Shown here piece by piece: positions 53,010 to 63,377 of a stretch of 64,000 nucleotides of DNA. Source of the DNA: Pseudomonas sp. FP2309 (GTDB taxonomy: Bacteria > Pseudomonadota > Gammaproteobacteria > Pseudomonadales > Pseudomonadaceae); assembly GCF_030687575.1 (NCBI RefSeq), contig NZ_CP117439.1:5347501-5411500 (forward strand), read 5' to 3'. Each line of letters starts with the position of its first letter. Position 1 is the stretch's first letter. The position numbers were made by a program, and so were the translations under genes. Under the pieces are notes generated by a model that was given only the letters and a program-made list of their open reading frames with translations, was not told the origin of the DNA and made no database searches.

Positions 53010-54475
53010 CAATCTATTCCCAATTCTTTCCAGATCGCATCGACACGGGCTGTGACGGCTTCATCCTTGACGATCACCCGGCCCCACTCGCGGGTGGTTT
53101 CACCCGGCCATTTGTGGGTGGCGTCCAGGCCCATCTTCGAACCCAGGCCCGACACCGGCGACGCAAAGTCGAGGTAGTCGATCGGCGTGTTGTCGATCAT
53201 CACCGTGTCGCGTTTGGGGTCCATGCGCGTGGTGATGGCCCAGATCACGTCGTTCCAGTCGCGGGCGTTAATGTCGTCATCCGTGACAATAACGAACTTG
53301 GTGTACATGAACTGTCGCAAAAACGACCACACACCCAGCATTACCCGCTTGGCGTGGCCGGGGTACGACTTCTTCATGGTCACGATAGCCATGCGGTACG
53401 AACAGCCTTCCGGCGGCAGGTAGAAGTCGGTAATTTCCGGGAATTGCTTCTGCAGGATCGGCACGAATACTTCGTTCAACGCCACCCCCAGGATAGCCGG
53501 CTCATCCGGCGGCCGCCCGGTATAGGTGCTGTGGTAGATCGGCTTGATGCGGTGCGTGATGCGCTCCACGGTGAACACCGGGAAGCTGTCGACTTCGTTG
53601 TAATAGCCGGTGTGATCACCATAAGGGCCTTCATCGGCCATCTCGCCCGGATGAATCACGCCTTCGAGGATGATTTCTGCAGTGGCCGGCACTTGCAGGT
53701 CGTTGCCACGGCACTTCACCAGCTCGGTACGGTTACCGCGCAACAGACCGGCGAAGGCGTATTCGGACAGGCTGTCCGGCACCGGGGTCACAGCCCCCAG
53801 AATGGTCGCCGGATCGGCGCCCAGGGCCACGGAAACCGGAAACGGTTTGCCAGGGTGCTTTTCGCACCACTCACGGAAGTCCAGAGCGCCGCCGCGATGG
53901 CTCAACCAGCGCATGATCACCTTGTTGCGACCGATCACTTGCTGACGGTAGATGCCGAGGTTCTGGCGGTCCTTGTTCGGGCCCTTGGTGACGGTCAGAC
54001 CCCAGGTAATCAGCGGGCCGACGTCGCCAGGCCAGCAGGTCTGCACCGGCAGCATCGCCAGGTCGACGTCGTCGCCTTCGATGACCACTTCCTGGCACAC
54101 CGCGTCTTTGACCACTTTGGGGGCCATGGCAATGATCTTGCGGAAGATCGGCAGCTTCGACCAGGCATCCTTCAAACCCTTGGGCGGCTCGGGTTCCTTG
54201 AGGAAAGCCAGCAGCTTGCCGATCTCGCGCAACTCGCTGACCGACTCGGCGCCCATGCCAAAGGCCACGCGCTCGGGGGTACCGAACAGGTTGCCGAGCA
54301 CCGGAATGTCATAGCCGGTCGGGTTTTCGAACAGCAGCGCCGGGCCCTTGTTACGCAGGGTACGGTCGCAAATCTCAGTCATTTCCAGCACCGGGGAAAT
54401 CGGCATCTGGATACGTTTCAACTCTCCGCGCTGCTCAAGTTGCTGCACGAAATCCCGAAGATCCTTGAATTTCAT
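53009..54475 (-). CDS. ubiD: 3-octaprenyl-4-hydroxybenzoate decarboxylase UbiD
   Basis: 488 residues, the standard UbiD length. Decarboxylates the ubiquinone precursor with prenylated FMN and Mn. Visible: [20 protein letters not shown], the prFMN/Mn region [34 protein letters not shown], and [19 protein letters not shown] at 54475 chosen by family N-terminus. It lies after rho with a terminator between. Confidence 0.95.
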   Translation of the reverse strand: MKFKDLRDFVQQLEQRGELKRIQMPISPVLEMTEICDRTLRNKGPALLFENPTGYDIPVLGNLFGTPERVAFGMGAESVSELREIGKLLAFLKEPEPPKGLKDAWSKLPIFRKIIAMAPKVVKDAVCQEVVIEGDDVDLAMLPVQTCWPGDVGPLITWGLTVTKGPNKDRQNLGIYRQQVIGRNKVIMRWLSHRGGALDFREWCEKHPGKPFPVSVALGADPATILGAVTPVPDSLSEYAFAGLLRGNRTELVKCRGNDLQVPATAEIILEGVIHPGEMADEGPYGDHTGYYNEVDSFPVFTVERITHRIKPIYHSTYTGRPPDEPAILGVALNEVFVPILQKQFPEITDFYLPPEGCSYRMAIVTMKKSYPGHAKRVMLGVWSFLRQFMYTKFVIVTDDDINARDWNDVIWAITTRMDPKRDTVMIDNTPIDYLDFASPVSGLGSKMGLDATHKWPGETTREWGRVIVKDEAVTARVDAIWKELGID

Positions 54476-54578
54476 TAACCATGCCACCCGTAAAATAGGC
54501 GTACATCCTACCTGCTCTGAAGGCCGCTGGCAGCTTATCGCGGTGCATTTGGTCACGGAATGCGTTTAAAAAATGCGC

Positions 54579-54608
54579 AAAAAAAATGGCGCCCCTGGGG
54601 GCACCATT
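54579..54608 (-). terminator. Intrinsic terminator after rho
   Basis: On the minus strand ATGGTGCCCC / GGGGCGCCAT forms a 10-bp stem with one G-T pair, then a run of eight Ts. It lies 22-50 bases past the rho stop. Confidence 0.92.
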
Positions 54609-54630
54609 CTTTCGGACCAACAGCGGCGTG

Positions 54631-55890
<1,260 letters not shown>

Positions 55891-55924
55891 ATAGGAATGA
55901 CGTAATCATTTATGGAGGGGGGAA

Positions 55925-55943
55925 ATTAAGCTTTTGGCTTAAT
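55925..55943 (-). promoter_or_regulatory. Stem-loop in the rho leader
   Basis: ATTAAGC (55925-55931) / GCTTAAT (55937-55943) with a 5-base loop, 35-53 bases upstream of the rho start. Rho is autogenously regulated in E. coli by attenuation in its leader; a similar role here is inference. Confidence 0.35.
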
Positions 55944-56086
55944 GAGGCCGCGCCGCAGAGAAGGCGACAGGATCGCTTACTAATCGAAAAGGAGTGCGTC
56001 GGCGACGGCTTGCAGGGGGCAGTGGAGAAACCAGTGCGGGGCCGAATGTACCACCTGAGTTTCGGAGCGTCTAGCCCTGTTTCACG

Positions 56087-56117
56087 AAAAAGCCCCGCGA
56101 TTTTGCGGGGCTTTTTT
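56087..56117 (-). terminator. Intrinsic terminator after trxA
   Basis: AGCCCCGC (56091-56098) / GCGGGGCT (56105-56112) stem flanked by A and T runs. It ends the leftward trxA transcript 8 bases past its stop, and could also work rightward. Confidence 0.93.
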
Positions 56118-56125
56118 GGCGACGC

Positions 56126-56455
56126 TTAGATGTTGGCGTCGAGGAAAGCTTGCAGCTGGGACTTGGACAGCGCACCGACTTTAGTCGCTTCGACGTTGCC
56201 GTTCTTGAACAGCATCAACGTAGGAATACCACGCACGCCATGCTTGGCCGGAGTTTCCTGATTGTCGTCGATGTTCAGTTTGGCAATGGTCAACTTGCCT
56301 TCATAGGTGGTTGCAATGTCGTCCAGGACCGGAGCGATCATTTTGCAAGGGCCACACCATTCAGCCCAGTAGTCAACCAGCACCGGGCCGGCAGCCTTGA
56401 GTACTTCGGCCTCAAAGGTCGCGTCGGTGACGTGCTTGATAAGATCGTTGCTCAT
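56126..56455 (-). CDS. trxA: Thioredoxin TrxA
   Basis: 109-residue cytoplasmic thioredoxin. Active site WCGPC with C34 and C37 in [15 protein letters not shown], cis-proline in [19 protein letters not shown] lies 7 bases before the ATG; further in-frame codons upstream do not resemble the family. The rho-trxA order is as in most Pseudomonas. Confidence 0.97.
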   Translation of the reverse strand: MSNDLIKHVTDATFEAEVLKAAGPVLVDYWAEWCGPCKMIAPVLDDIATTYEGKLTIAKLNIDDNQETPAKHGVRGIPTLMLFKNGNVEATKVGALSKSQLQAFLDANI

Positions 56456-56576
56456 GGATGTCTCCGGATTGTAAGCAAAAAAAACGTTGCCCATCATAGC
56501 CGCCCTTCCCCCGTTCAGGAAGCCGCCTCTGATTGAGTCTTGCTATGGTGGTGCATGAGTTTGGATATGGCCCCAC

Positions 56577-57272
56577 TCAGGGTGACACGGGCGTCACGAA
56601 CGCGATGCCAGTACGCAACGCTGCATTACGTACATGTTCCTGCATGGTTTTCTGAGCGGCGGCACTGGCGCGCCGGGCCAGCGCCCGCAGAATTTTGCGA
56701 TGTTCCTGCCAGGTTTCCATGGCTCGCTCCGGCCGGATGAACGGTAGTTTCTGGCTTTCCAGAAAGACCTCGGCACTGGCACTCAGGATGCTCACCATCG
56801 CTTGATTGCCACTGGCCATCAGGATGCGCCGGTGAAATTCGAAGTCCAGCCGGGCGGCCGCTTCGAAGTCGCCGGCCTTGAGCACCTTGCGCATCGCCTC
56901 GACGTTGTCTTCAAGGCTGTCCAGCGCATCAATCGTCAACGTCACCGCCGCCAACCCCGCCGCAAATCCTTCAAGCGCATAGCGCAATTGGAAGATATCC
57001 AACGGCGTGGCCTGCGCGGCGAAGGGCCAGGCAAACCCTGGCGGCTCTTGCGCCGCCTGCACAAACACTCCTTTGCCCGGCTGCACACTGACCACACCCA
57101 AGGCGCTCAACGACGATAACGCTTCGCGCAACGATGCCCGGCTCACGCCCAACTGAACCGCCAGGTCGCGCTGGGACGGCAAGGCGTCGCCCGGCCCGAA
57201 GCCCTGCTCCTTGATCAGTTTACGGATGGCCTGCAGGGCCGCTTCCGGTACCGCTTGGGCGATGGAATTCAT
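56577..57272 (-). CDS. FadR/FCD-subfamily GntR transcriptional regulator
   Basis: 231 residues. N-terminal winged helix (about 8-72; PGDALPSQRDLAVQLGVSRA, LREALSSLSALGVVSVQPGK) and a C-terminal all-helical FCD ligand domain (about 90-220; YALEGFAAGLAAVTLTIDAL, ARLDFEFHRRILMASGNQA). Regulators of this subfamily usually control transport or catabolism of small organic or amino acids. It is divergent from the amino-acid ABC operon at 57535, its likely target. A symmetrical site lies at 57291-57310. Confidence 0.92.
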   Translation of the reverse strand: MNSIAQAVPEAALQAIRKLIKEQGFGPGDALPSQRDLAVQLGVSRASLREALSSLSALGVVSVQPGKGVFVQAAQEPPGFAWPFAAQATPLDIFQLRYALEGFAAGLAAVTLTIDALDSLEDNVEAMRKVLKAGDFEAAARLDFEFHRRILMASGNQAMVSILSASAEVFLESQKLPFIRPERAMETWQEHRKILRALARRASAAAQKTMQEHVRNAALRTGIAFVTPVSP

Positions 57273-57290
57273 AAAAACTCAAGTTTCCAG

Positions 57291-57310
57291 ACAACTGAGC
57301 GGCTAGTTGT
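57291..57310. promoter_or_regulatory. Inverted repeat between GntR gene and ABC operon (candidate operator)
   Basis: ACAACT (57291-57296) and AGTTGT (57305-57310) with an 8-base spacer, 19 bases upstream of the GntR start. Position and symmetry fit autoregulation. No other copy was seen near the ABC genes. Confidence 0.4.
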
Positions 57311-57465
57311 AAAGCTATTCAAGGCCGACGGCAAGCCACGCCCCAAAGGGGCTCGCCGGGTTTTAGCGGCGCTCGAAAAGGGTGCGAAAAACCCAAGCAC
57401 TGTTCAGACCAGTAAGACCACTGCACCTCAACAAACTCCAGCGCTACGGACGATTTCGAGCATGC

Positions 57466-57481
57466 TGGCATGGGCTGTGCA
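57466..57481 (+). promoter_or_regulatory. Candidate sigma-54 promoter for the amino-acid ABC operon
   Basis: TGGCATGGGCTGTGCA matches the -24/-12 consensus TGGCACGNNNNTTGCW, with the GG and GC doublets correctly spaced and two mismatches (C6 to T, T12 to G). It lies 54 bases before the start of the binding-protein gene. Nitrogen-source importers in Pseudomonas often use sigma-54 with NtrC or a dedicated activator; I saw no obvious activator site. Confidence 0.5.
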
Positions 57482-57534
57482 ATCACCTCCGGCAGTCGAA
57501 CTCAGAAAATTCCTTCGCCCTTCGGAGAGTTGCC

Positions 57535-58320
57535 ATGACCAAGCGCTACAGCGCCCTGCTCACTGCCCTGTTTGCCAGCCTGATGCTGAGCCAGGCACCC
57601 GCCCAGGCTAACGGTCTGGACGATATCGTCGCCCGTGGCACCCTCAAGGTCGCCGTGCCCCAGGACTTTCCACCATTCGGCTCGGTCGGCCCCGACATGA
57701 AGCCTCGCGGTCTGGACATCGACACCGCCAAGCTGCTGGCCGACCAACTCAAGGTCAAGCTGGAGCTCACGCCAGTCAACAGCACCAACCGCATTCCATT
57801 CCTCACCACCGGCAAGGTCGACCTGGTGATTTCCAGCCTGGGCAAAAATCCGGAGCGGGAAAAAGTCATCGACTTCTCCAAGGCCTACGCGCCGTTTTAC
57901 CTCGCCGTGTTCGGCCCACCTGACGCCGCCATCAGCAGCACCGACGACCTCAAAGGCAAGACCATCAGCGTGACCCGCGGCGCCATTGAAGACATCGAGC
58001 TGACCGCTGTGGCGCCCAAGGAAGCCACGATCAAGCGCTTCGAAGACAACAACTCAACCATCGCCGCCTACCTGGCAGGCCAGGTCGACCTGATCGCCAG
58101 CGGCAACGTGGTGATGGTGGCGATCAGCGAACGCAACCCGAAACGCGTACCGGCGCTGAAAGTGAAACTCAAAGACTCGCCGGTGTACGTAGGCGTGAAC
58201 AAAAACGAGCCGGCGTTGCTGGACAAGGTCAACCAGATCCTGGTCGCGGCCAAGGCCGATGGCAGCCTGGAAAAGAACGCGATGCATTGGCTCAAAGAGC
58301 CGCTGCCCGCCGACCTTTGA
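57535..58320 (+). CDS. Polar amino-acid ABC transporter periplasmic binding protein
   Basis: 261 residues: signal peptide (ALFASLMLSQAPAQA/NG), then DDIVARGTLKVAVPQDFPPF, GLDIDTAKLLADQLKVKLEL and PVNSTNRIPFLTTGKVDLVI, the ligand-binding regions of HisJ/GlnH-like receptors. GGAG lies 7 bases before the ATG at 57535. The ligand is not clear; glutamate/aspartate-type or cystine are candidates. First gene of a four-gene operon. Confidence 0.92.
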   Translation: MTKRYSALLTALFASLMLSQAPAQANGLDDIVARGTLKVAVPQDFPPFGSVGPDMKPRGLDIDTAKLLADQLKVKLELTPVNSTNRIPFLTTGKVDLVISSLGKNPEREKVIDFSKAYAPFYLAVFGPPDAAISSTDDLKGKTISVTRGAIEDIELTAVAPKEATIKRFEDNNSTIAAYLAGQVDLIASGNVVMVAISERNPKRVPALKVKLKDSPVYVGVNKNEPALLDKVNQILVAAKADGSLEKNAMHWLKEPLPADL

Positions 58321-58337
58321 TACGACGGAGCTGACTC

Positions 58338-59006
58338 ATGGCGTATCAATTTGACTTTGTACCCGTGCTGGCCAATACCGACCTGCTGCTGCGCGGCGCG
58401 CTGTTCACCCTTGAGCTGACAGCCATCGGCGCGATCCTTGGGGTGGCGTTGGGTACCGTCGGGGCGGTGGTGCGCGCGTGGAAGATCCAGCCGTTCGCCT
58501 GGTTCTTCGGCGTGTATGTCGAGTTGATCCGCAACACGCCGTTCCTGGTGCAACTGTTTTTCATCTTCTTCGGCCTGCCGTCCCTGGGGCTGAAGATCAC
58601 CGAGTGGCAGGCCGCCGTATTGGCGATGGTGATCAACCTGGGGGCCTACTCCACGGAGATTATCCGCGCCGGTATCCAGGCCATCCCACGCGGGCAACTG
58701 GAAGCCGCCGCCGCGCTGGCGATGACACGTTTCGAGGCGTTCCGCCAAGTGGTGCTGCTGCCGGCGCTGGGCAAGGTGTGGCCGGCTCTGAGCAGCCAGA
58801 TCATCATCGTGATGCTCGGTTCGGCGGTGTGTTCGCAGATCGCCACGGAAGAGCTGAGCTTTGCCGCCAACTTCATTCAATCGCGTAATTTCCGTGCGTT
58901 TGAAACCTACGCCCTGACCACTCTGGTGTACCTGTGCATGGCGCTGATGATTCGCCAGTTGCTCAATTGGATCGGCCGGCGTTTTGTGATGAGGAACAGC
59001 CGATGA
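58338..59006 (+). CDS. Amino-acid ABC transporter permease 1
   Basis: 222 residues, HisMQ family with about five membrane segments. The EAA loop is EAAAALAMTRFEAFRQVVLP near 127-146. ELIRNTPFLVQLFFIFFGLP is the conserved periplasmic-side stretch. It lies 17 bp after the receptor gene and overlaps the next permease by 4 bp. Confidence 0.93.
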   Translation: MAYQFDFVPVLANTDLLLRGALFTLELTAIGAILGVALGTVGAVVRAWKIQPFAWFFGVYVELIRNTPFLVQLFFIFFGLPSLGLKITEWQAAVLAMVINLGAYSTEIIRAGIQAIPRGQLEAAAALAMTRFEAFRQVVLLPALGKVWPALSSQIIIVMLGSAVCSQIATEELSFAANFIQSRNFRAFETYALTTLVYLCMALMIRQLLNWIGRRFVMRNSR

Positions 59007-59653
59007 GTGATTTTTCGTTCTGGGACATCGTGCGCAACCTGCTGACAGGGCTGCAATGGACCTTGCTGTTGTCGCTGGTGGCCTTTATCGGCGGCGGTGT
59101 GATCGGCTTGCTGGTGATGACCCTGCGCATCAGCAAGAAAGCCTTCGCGCGCAATATTGCACGCACCTATATCGAGCTGTTCCAGGGCACGCCGCTGTTG
59201 ATGCAGTTGTTTCTGGTGTTCTTCGGCGTCGCACTGCTGGGGGTAGACATTTCGCCCTGGCTGGCAGCGGCGATTGCCCTGACGTTGTTTACCAGCGCCT
59301 ACCTCGCCGAAATCTGGCGTGGCTGCGTCGACTCCATCGCCCACGGGCAGTGGGAAGCGTCGGCCAGCCTGGCGCTGAACCCACTGGAGCAACTGCGCTA
59401 TGTGATCCTGCCACAGGCCCTGCGGATTGCCGTCGCGCCAACGGTGGGGTTCTCGGTGCAAGTGGTCAAAGGCACCGCGGTGACCTCAATCATCGGTTTC
59501 ACCGAACTGACCAAGACCGGCGGCATGCTCGCCAATGCGACCTTCGAGCCCTTTATGGTCTACGGCCTGGTGGCCCTCGGTTACTTCCTGCTCTGCTACC
59601 CCTTGTCCCTCAGTGCGCGCTACCTGGAAAGGAGACTGCATGCCTCTGCTTAG
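59003..59653 (+). CDS. Amino-acid ABC transporter permease 2
   Basis: 216 residues, second HisMQ-family permease. EAA loop EASASLALNPLEQLRYVILP near 124-143 and YIELFQGTPLLMQLFLVFFG mid-protein. ATGA overlap with the preceding gene, and its 3' end overlaps the ATPase start by 14 bp. Confidence 0.93.
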   Translation: MSDFSFWDIVRNLLTGLQWTLLLSLVAFIGGGVIGLLVMTLRISKKAFARNIARTYIELFQGTPLLMQLFLVFFGVALLGVDISPWLAAAIALTLFTSAYLAEIWRGCVDSIAHGQWEASASLALNPLEQLRYVILPQALRIAVAPTVGFSVQVVKGTAVTSIIGFTELTKTGGMLANATFEPFMVYGLVALGYFLLCYPLSLSARYLERRLHASA

Positions 59654-60377
59654 AATTTCCGCCCTGCATAAGTATTACGGCGATCACCACGTGCTCAAGG
59701 GCATCGACCTCACCGTAGAAGAAGGCCAGGTGGTGGCGATCATCGGCCGCAGCGGCTCGGGTAAATCCACCCTGCTGCGAACGCTCAATGGCCTGGAATC
59801 GATCAACGATGGCGTGATCGAAGTCGACGGCGAATACCTCGACGCCGCTCGCGCCGATCTGCGCAGCCTGCGGCAGAAAGTCGGCATGGTGTTCCAGCAA
59901 TTCAACCTGTTCCCGCACCTGACCGTGGGCGAAAACGTCATGCTCGCGCCGCAGGTGGTGCAGAAGGTGCCTAAGGCGAAGGCTGCGCAACTGGCAAGAC
60001 AAATGCTGGAGCGCGTGGGGCTGGGGGAAAAATTCGACGCATTCCCGGATAGGTTGTCCGGCGGCCAGCAGCAACGCGTCGCCATTGCCCGGGCCCTGGC
60101 GATGTCGCCTAAAGTGCTGCTGTGCGATGAAATCACCTCGGCCCTGGACCCGGAACTGGTCAATGAAGTGCTCAGCGTGGTGCGCCAACTGGCCAAAGAC
60201 GGCATGACTCTGATCATGGTGACCCACGAAATGCGCTTTGCCCGGGAGGTCGGCGACAAGCTGGTGTTCATGCACCAGGGTAAGGTGCATGAGGTGGGCG
60301 ATCCCAAGGTGCTGTTCGCCAACCCTCAAACCCCGGAGCTGGCCAACTTCATTGGTTCAGTGGAACAGCCGAACTGA
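59640..60377 (+). CDS. Amino-acid ABC transporter ATPase
   Basis: 245 residues. Walker A GRSGSGKST at 36-44, signature LSGGQQQRVAIARAL near 140-154, Walker B LLCDEITSALDPE, H-loop VTHEMRFA, all typical of GlnQ/HisP ATPases. AAGGAG lies 6 bases before the ATG at 59640. The 3' end overlaps the convergent fimbrial gene by 29 bp. Confidence 0.95.
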   Translation: MPLLRISALHKYYGDHHVLKGIDLTVEEGQVVAIIGRSGSGKSTLLRTLNGLESINDGVIEVDGEYLDAARADLRSLRQKVGMVFQQFNLFPHLTVGENVMLAPQVVQKVPKAKAAQLARQMLERVGLGEKFDAFPDRLSGGQQQRVAIARALAMSPKVLLCDEITSALDPELVNEVLSVVRQLAKDGMTLIMVTHEMRFAREVGDKLVFMHQGKVHEVGDPKVLFANPQTPELANFIGSVEQPN

Positions 60378-60918
60378 CCCACTCGAAACTGCCCTGCCCC
60401 TCCAGCAACGTCAGGCTGCGTACCTGCAAGGCGCTGAAGGGCAGTTCAGCGTCGATGTCGACCTGAGCCGACAATCGTCGGCCCGACACCTGCGCCAGTA
60501 AGACTTTGCCTGGCAACAACTGCCCACTGGTCGCCTCACCTGGCGCGTGCGCTACAGCCCATTGCACCGCACGTCCATCCACCAGGGCATGTCTGAGACG
60601 CACACGAAAACGCCCCTCACGCCCAAAACGAAAACTCTGTCCATCGGCTGGCGTCCCGTTAAAGCGCACCCCTATTGCCGAGGGCTGCGCGCACTGGATA
60701 TTCAAGTGCAACGTTCGCGTGCCGGGCGCAACCGTGGATCGTTCATCGGCGTGCTCCGGGCGAATGATGCCGTACTCGACCTGAGGCTGGCTGATCGACA
60801 ACCGGCAGTTGTCAGCCCTTGCTTCATGCCCCGTCACGCCGAGCCAAAGCAACAGGCCAAGGTAGATTGGCTTAGAGGGCACGGCACACCGCCGATGTCG
60901 TTTCATAGAGGTTGTCAT
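60349..60918 (-). CDS. DUF1120/fimbrial-type secreted protein
   Basis: About 189 residues from ATG at 60918; another ATG at 60906 is possible and neither has a strong ribosome site. A signal peptide (IYLGLLLWLGVTGHEARA/DN) precedes NCRLSISQPQVEYGIIRPE, the start of the DUF1120-type domain found in Pseudomonas fimbrial loci. Cysteines C near the mature N-terminus and in LNIQCAQPSAIG may form a disulphide. Last gene of the chaperone-usher locus, overlapping the usher 3' end by 47 bp; probably a minor or tip subunit. Confidence 0.8.
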   Translation of the reverse strand: MTTSMKRHRRCAVPSKPIYLGLLLWLGVTGHEARADNCRLSISQPQVEYGIIRPEHADERSTVAPGTRTLHLNIQCAQPSAIGVRFNGTPADGQSFRFGREGRFRVRLRHALVDGRAVQWAVAHAPGEATSGQLLPGKVLLAQVSGRRLSAQVDIDAELPFSALQVRSLTLLEGQGSFEWVSSAVPLNQ

Positions 60919-63370
60919 TGTCCGGCTCGGTTTGGGGTTCAAGACGCAAAAGGCAGGTGGATGTATCCGGCAACGTCACCCGCAGGTTTTGTGGCCCCTG
61001 CACGTCACTGAGGTAGATCATCCCATCGCCCACGACACTGGTCAGGAAGCGTTTGTCTTCGCCGAATACGGGGGCGCCCTGGGTCAACGGTTTGCCTGTC
61101 GCGTCACTGGCCTGCAGCAGCACGCGGCGCACCTTCAACACCTCGAAGTTCACCGCACTAAAGGAACCACGGCCGGCCGTGAGCACCTGGGTGCCGTTTT
61201 TCAGATCGACACGCTTGGGCAGCGAGCGCGTCTGCACCTCAACCCGGCCAGGGGTGTAGGCCGGTAGTCCCGCGATCACGGCATGTCCTCGGAAGTCGGT
61301 CCACACCGGCCCCTGGGGTGTATCGATCCTGGCCGATCCGATATCGCCCACCGACACAATGCCGAAGGTGTCCTGCACGGCGTAGGGCGAGAAGGTCACG
61401 CCCCCTCCATGGGCGACCACGCCCCCACGCAATTGCCCGGAGTAACTGGAGTTCTGCGCATCTCGACTGACACCCAGACCGACCTGGGCGTAGCGCGGCG
61501 TCACGTTTAACTGGCCACGGATAGATTGCTCACGGGCAGTGATATCCCGCTCGGCACCCACCTCGTAGTTCACAGACTCATTGACCCGCTCGCTGAACGC
61601 CGCTCCAGCATTGAGTTGGCGTCCTCGACGGCTGAGGTAACTGTTCATGCGACGATCGCCTCCCAGGGGCACGCTGACCTGCAAGCGCAGGGAAAGCTCG
61701 CTGTCCAACGTAGCGTCGCGCCGACTGCCCAAACGCATCGGGCCCTGGCGCGCACGTTTACCACCCACCTGTGAGTCCGCGATCAGCGCCACATCCACGC
61801 CATGCAACGTCTTGTTCCATGAAGCAAAAACATGCTCCACCGAGTGCCCATCAAATTGAGCGCTACGGCTGTAACCTAAAGAAAAGCCCCCCAGTGAGGG
61901 GTCAACCCACGTCATGCCAGCCGTGTACTGGTTTTTGAAGCGAGAATCCAGGTTATCGGCCGTGGATGACCTTCCTGCCTCAAGCACCTCGCGGTAACCC
62001 CGGCTCTGGGTGGTGGCACTCAGGTTGACGTCAATGCCGGCATAGACCGGGCTGCTCACCGACAACGTGCTGCGCGTGCCGGACACCGCATTACGGCTAT
62101 CGCGGGAGATGTTATGTCGAGCCCCCACGGACACCCGCTCAAAGACCACACTGTCCAGGCTGGCACCGGCAGCTCCATACGCCTCGCCGCGCAGCAGCCC
62201 CACCCCAACGGATGACTGGCGCCCCACACCCCAAGTAGCACTGCCCATGGCGATCACCGGTGCCGATTGTTCATCGAATGACGTTTCGCGCAGCTTGCCC
62301 ACCGATGCGTAAAAGCCCGGCGTTACCGGCGCCGCCCCATGGAACGAGGCCGCCGGTACAACAAAGCTGCGCCTGGCACCGCGCACGTCGATCACACTCA
62401 CCTGCAGGTCACTGGTGCCATTGAGCAACGGCAAACCGGTCAACCTGAACGGTCCTTCGGGAACCAATGTGCTGTGAATCAAGACGCCGGATTGGCGTAC
62501 CTCGATGCGCGACTGGCTCGGGGCCACCCCTTCGACCACTACATTGTTGCTGCCGGCCGGGGCGCGCGACACGCCGTCGGGAGAAAGCTGGACACCCGCG
62601 AACTGCACGCCACCGAACAACGGGTTATTGCTGGACAACTGCCCCGCCTGGAACGTTGACTGCAACGCGGCGATGTCCCTCTGGGCATAGGCATACAGGT
62701 GTTCGGTACGTGTCTCACCGTTGTCGGACACATACAACTGGCGGCTGCGCACTATCCAGTCCCCCAGGTTGAATCCCGCCTCGGTATAAGCCGACAGGAA
62801 CCGGCTGGAGCCACTTTGCGAATGGCTGTCAAAACCCAACACGTCATAGTTGAACAGCGCAGCCGAGCCTCCCCTGGCAAAGCTGCCCCCGTCCCATTCG
62901 GGCTCGCGCAAGGACTGGGTGGGCACCACCAGCGTCACTTCGTCGGAGCCAGGACGCAATCGCACCATCGTCGTGGGGAAGGCTCCCAGGAAGTCATGAC
63001 AGGCCTGGCCCGGCGTCGCACCTTCAGTGAGCCGCCCGGCGGGCTTCACCAGCCCGGCTTTGGCAAGCAGTCCCGGGGTAAAGCACAACTGGCCGTTAGA
63101 GTCGAACCGCGCATCCACCAATCCCAGCGGGTTGCCATTGACCCGCAGCCCCACCACCTGGACACCTTCGCGAAAACGCGCAGCACTGCGAAAGTAGTCG
63201 GCGACCTTCGGGTCAATGCCATGGGTTGTCAGGGCCGCCACGTCAAACCCTTCGCCCAGCTCCAGCGCAGGCACGGGCCCTGGCAACCCGCACAACGTCG
63301 CAAGCCCGACTAACAGCGTAGGTCGGCACGTTGATGAATTGCGCGGGGATGGCTGTCGGGTTCTCTGCAT
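60872..63370 (-). CDS. Fimbrial outer-membrane usher protein
   Basis: 832 residues, FimD/PapC family. Signal peptide to about residue 36 (ATLCGLPGPVPA/LELG), N-terminal chaperone-binding domain, then a 24-stranded barrel with the plug; VSRAPAGSNNVVVEGVAPSQ, GPFRLTGLPLLNGTSDLQVS and SSPVYAGIDVNLSATTQSRG fall in the barrel. The C-terminal part carries LPAYTPGRVEVQTRSLPKRV and a cysteine pair (C in DTSTCLLRLE and SAVCRAL). ATG at 63370 is 7 bases after the chaperone stop. Confidence 0.93.
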   Translation of the reverse strand: MQRTRQPSPRNSSTCRPTLLVGLATLCGLPGPVPALELGEGFDVAALTTHGIDPKVADYFRSAARFREGVQVVGLRVNGNPLGLVDARFDSNGQLCFTPGLLAKAGLVKPAGRLTEGATPGQACHDFLGAFPTTMVRLRPGSDEVTLVVPTQSLREPEWDGGSFARGGSAALFNYDVLGFDSHSQSGSSRFLSAYTEAGFNLGDWIVRSRQLYVSDNGETRTEHLYAYAQRDIAALQSTFQAGQLSSNNPLFGGVQFAGVQLSPDGVSRAPAGSNNVVVEGVAPSQSRIEVRQSGVLIHSTLVPEGPFRLTGLPLLNGTSDLQVSVIDVRGARRSFVVPAASFHGAAPVTPGFYASVGKLRETSFDEQSAPVIAMGSATWGVGRQSSVGVGLLRGEAYGAAGASLDSVVFERVSVGARHNISRDSRNAVSGTRSTLSVSSPVYAGIDVNLSATTQSRGYREVLEAGRSSTADNLDSRFKNQYTAGMTWVDPSLGGFSLGYSRSAQFDGHSVEHVFASWNKTLHGVDVALIADSQVGGKRARQGPMRLGSRRDATLDSELSLRLQVSVPLGGDRRMNSYLSRRGRQLNAGAAFSERVNESVNYEVGAERDITAREQSIRGQLNVTPRYAQVGLGVSRDAQNSSYSGQLRGGVVAHGGGVTFSPYAVQDTFGIVSVGDIGSARIDTPQGPVWTDFRGHAVIAGLPAYTPGRVEVQTRSLPKRVDLKNGTQVLTAGRGSFSAVNFEVLKVRRVLLQASDATGKPLTQGAPVFGEDKRFLTSVVGDGMIYLSDVQGPQNLRVTLPDTSTCLLRLEPQTEPDNDNLYETTSAVCRAL

Positions 63371-63377
63371 GAACCGC

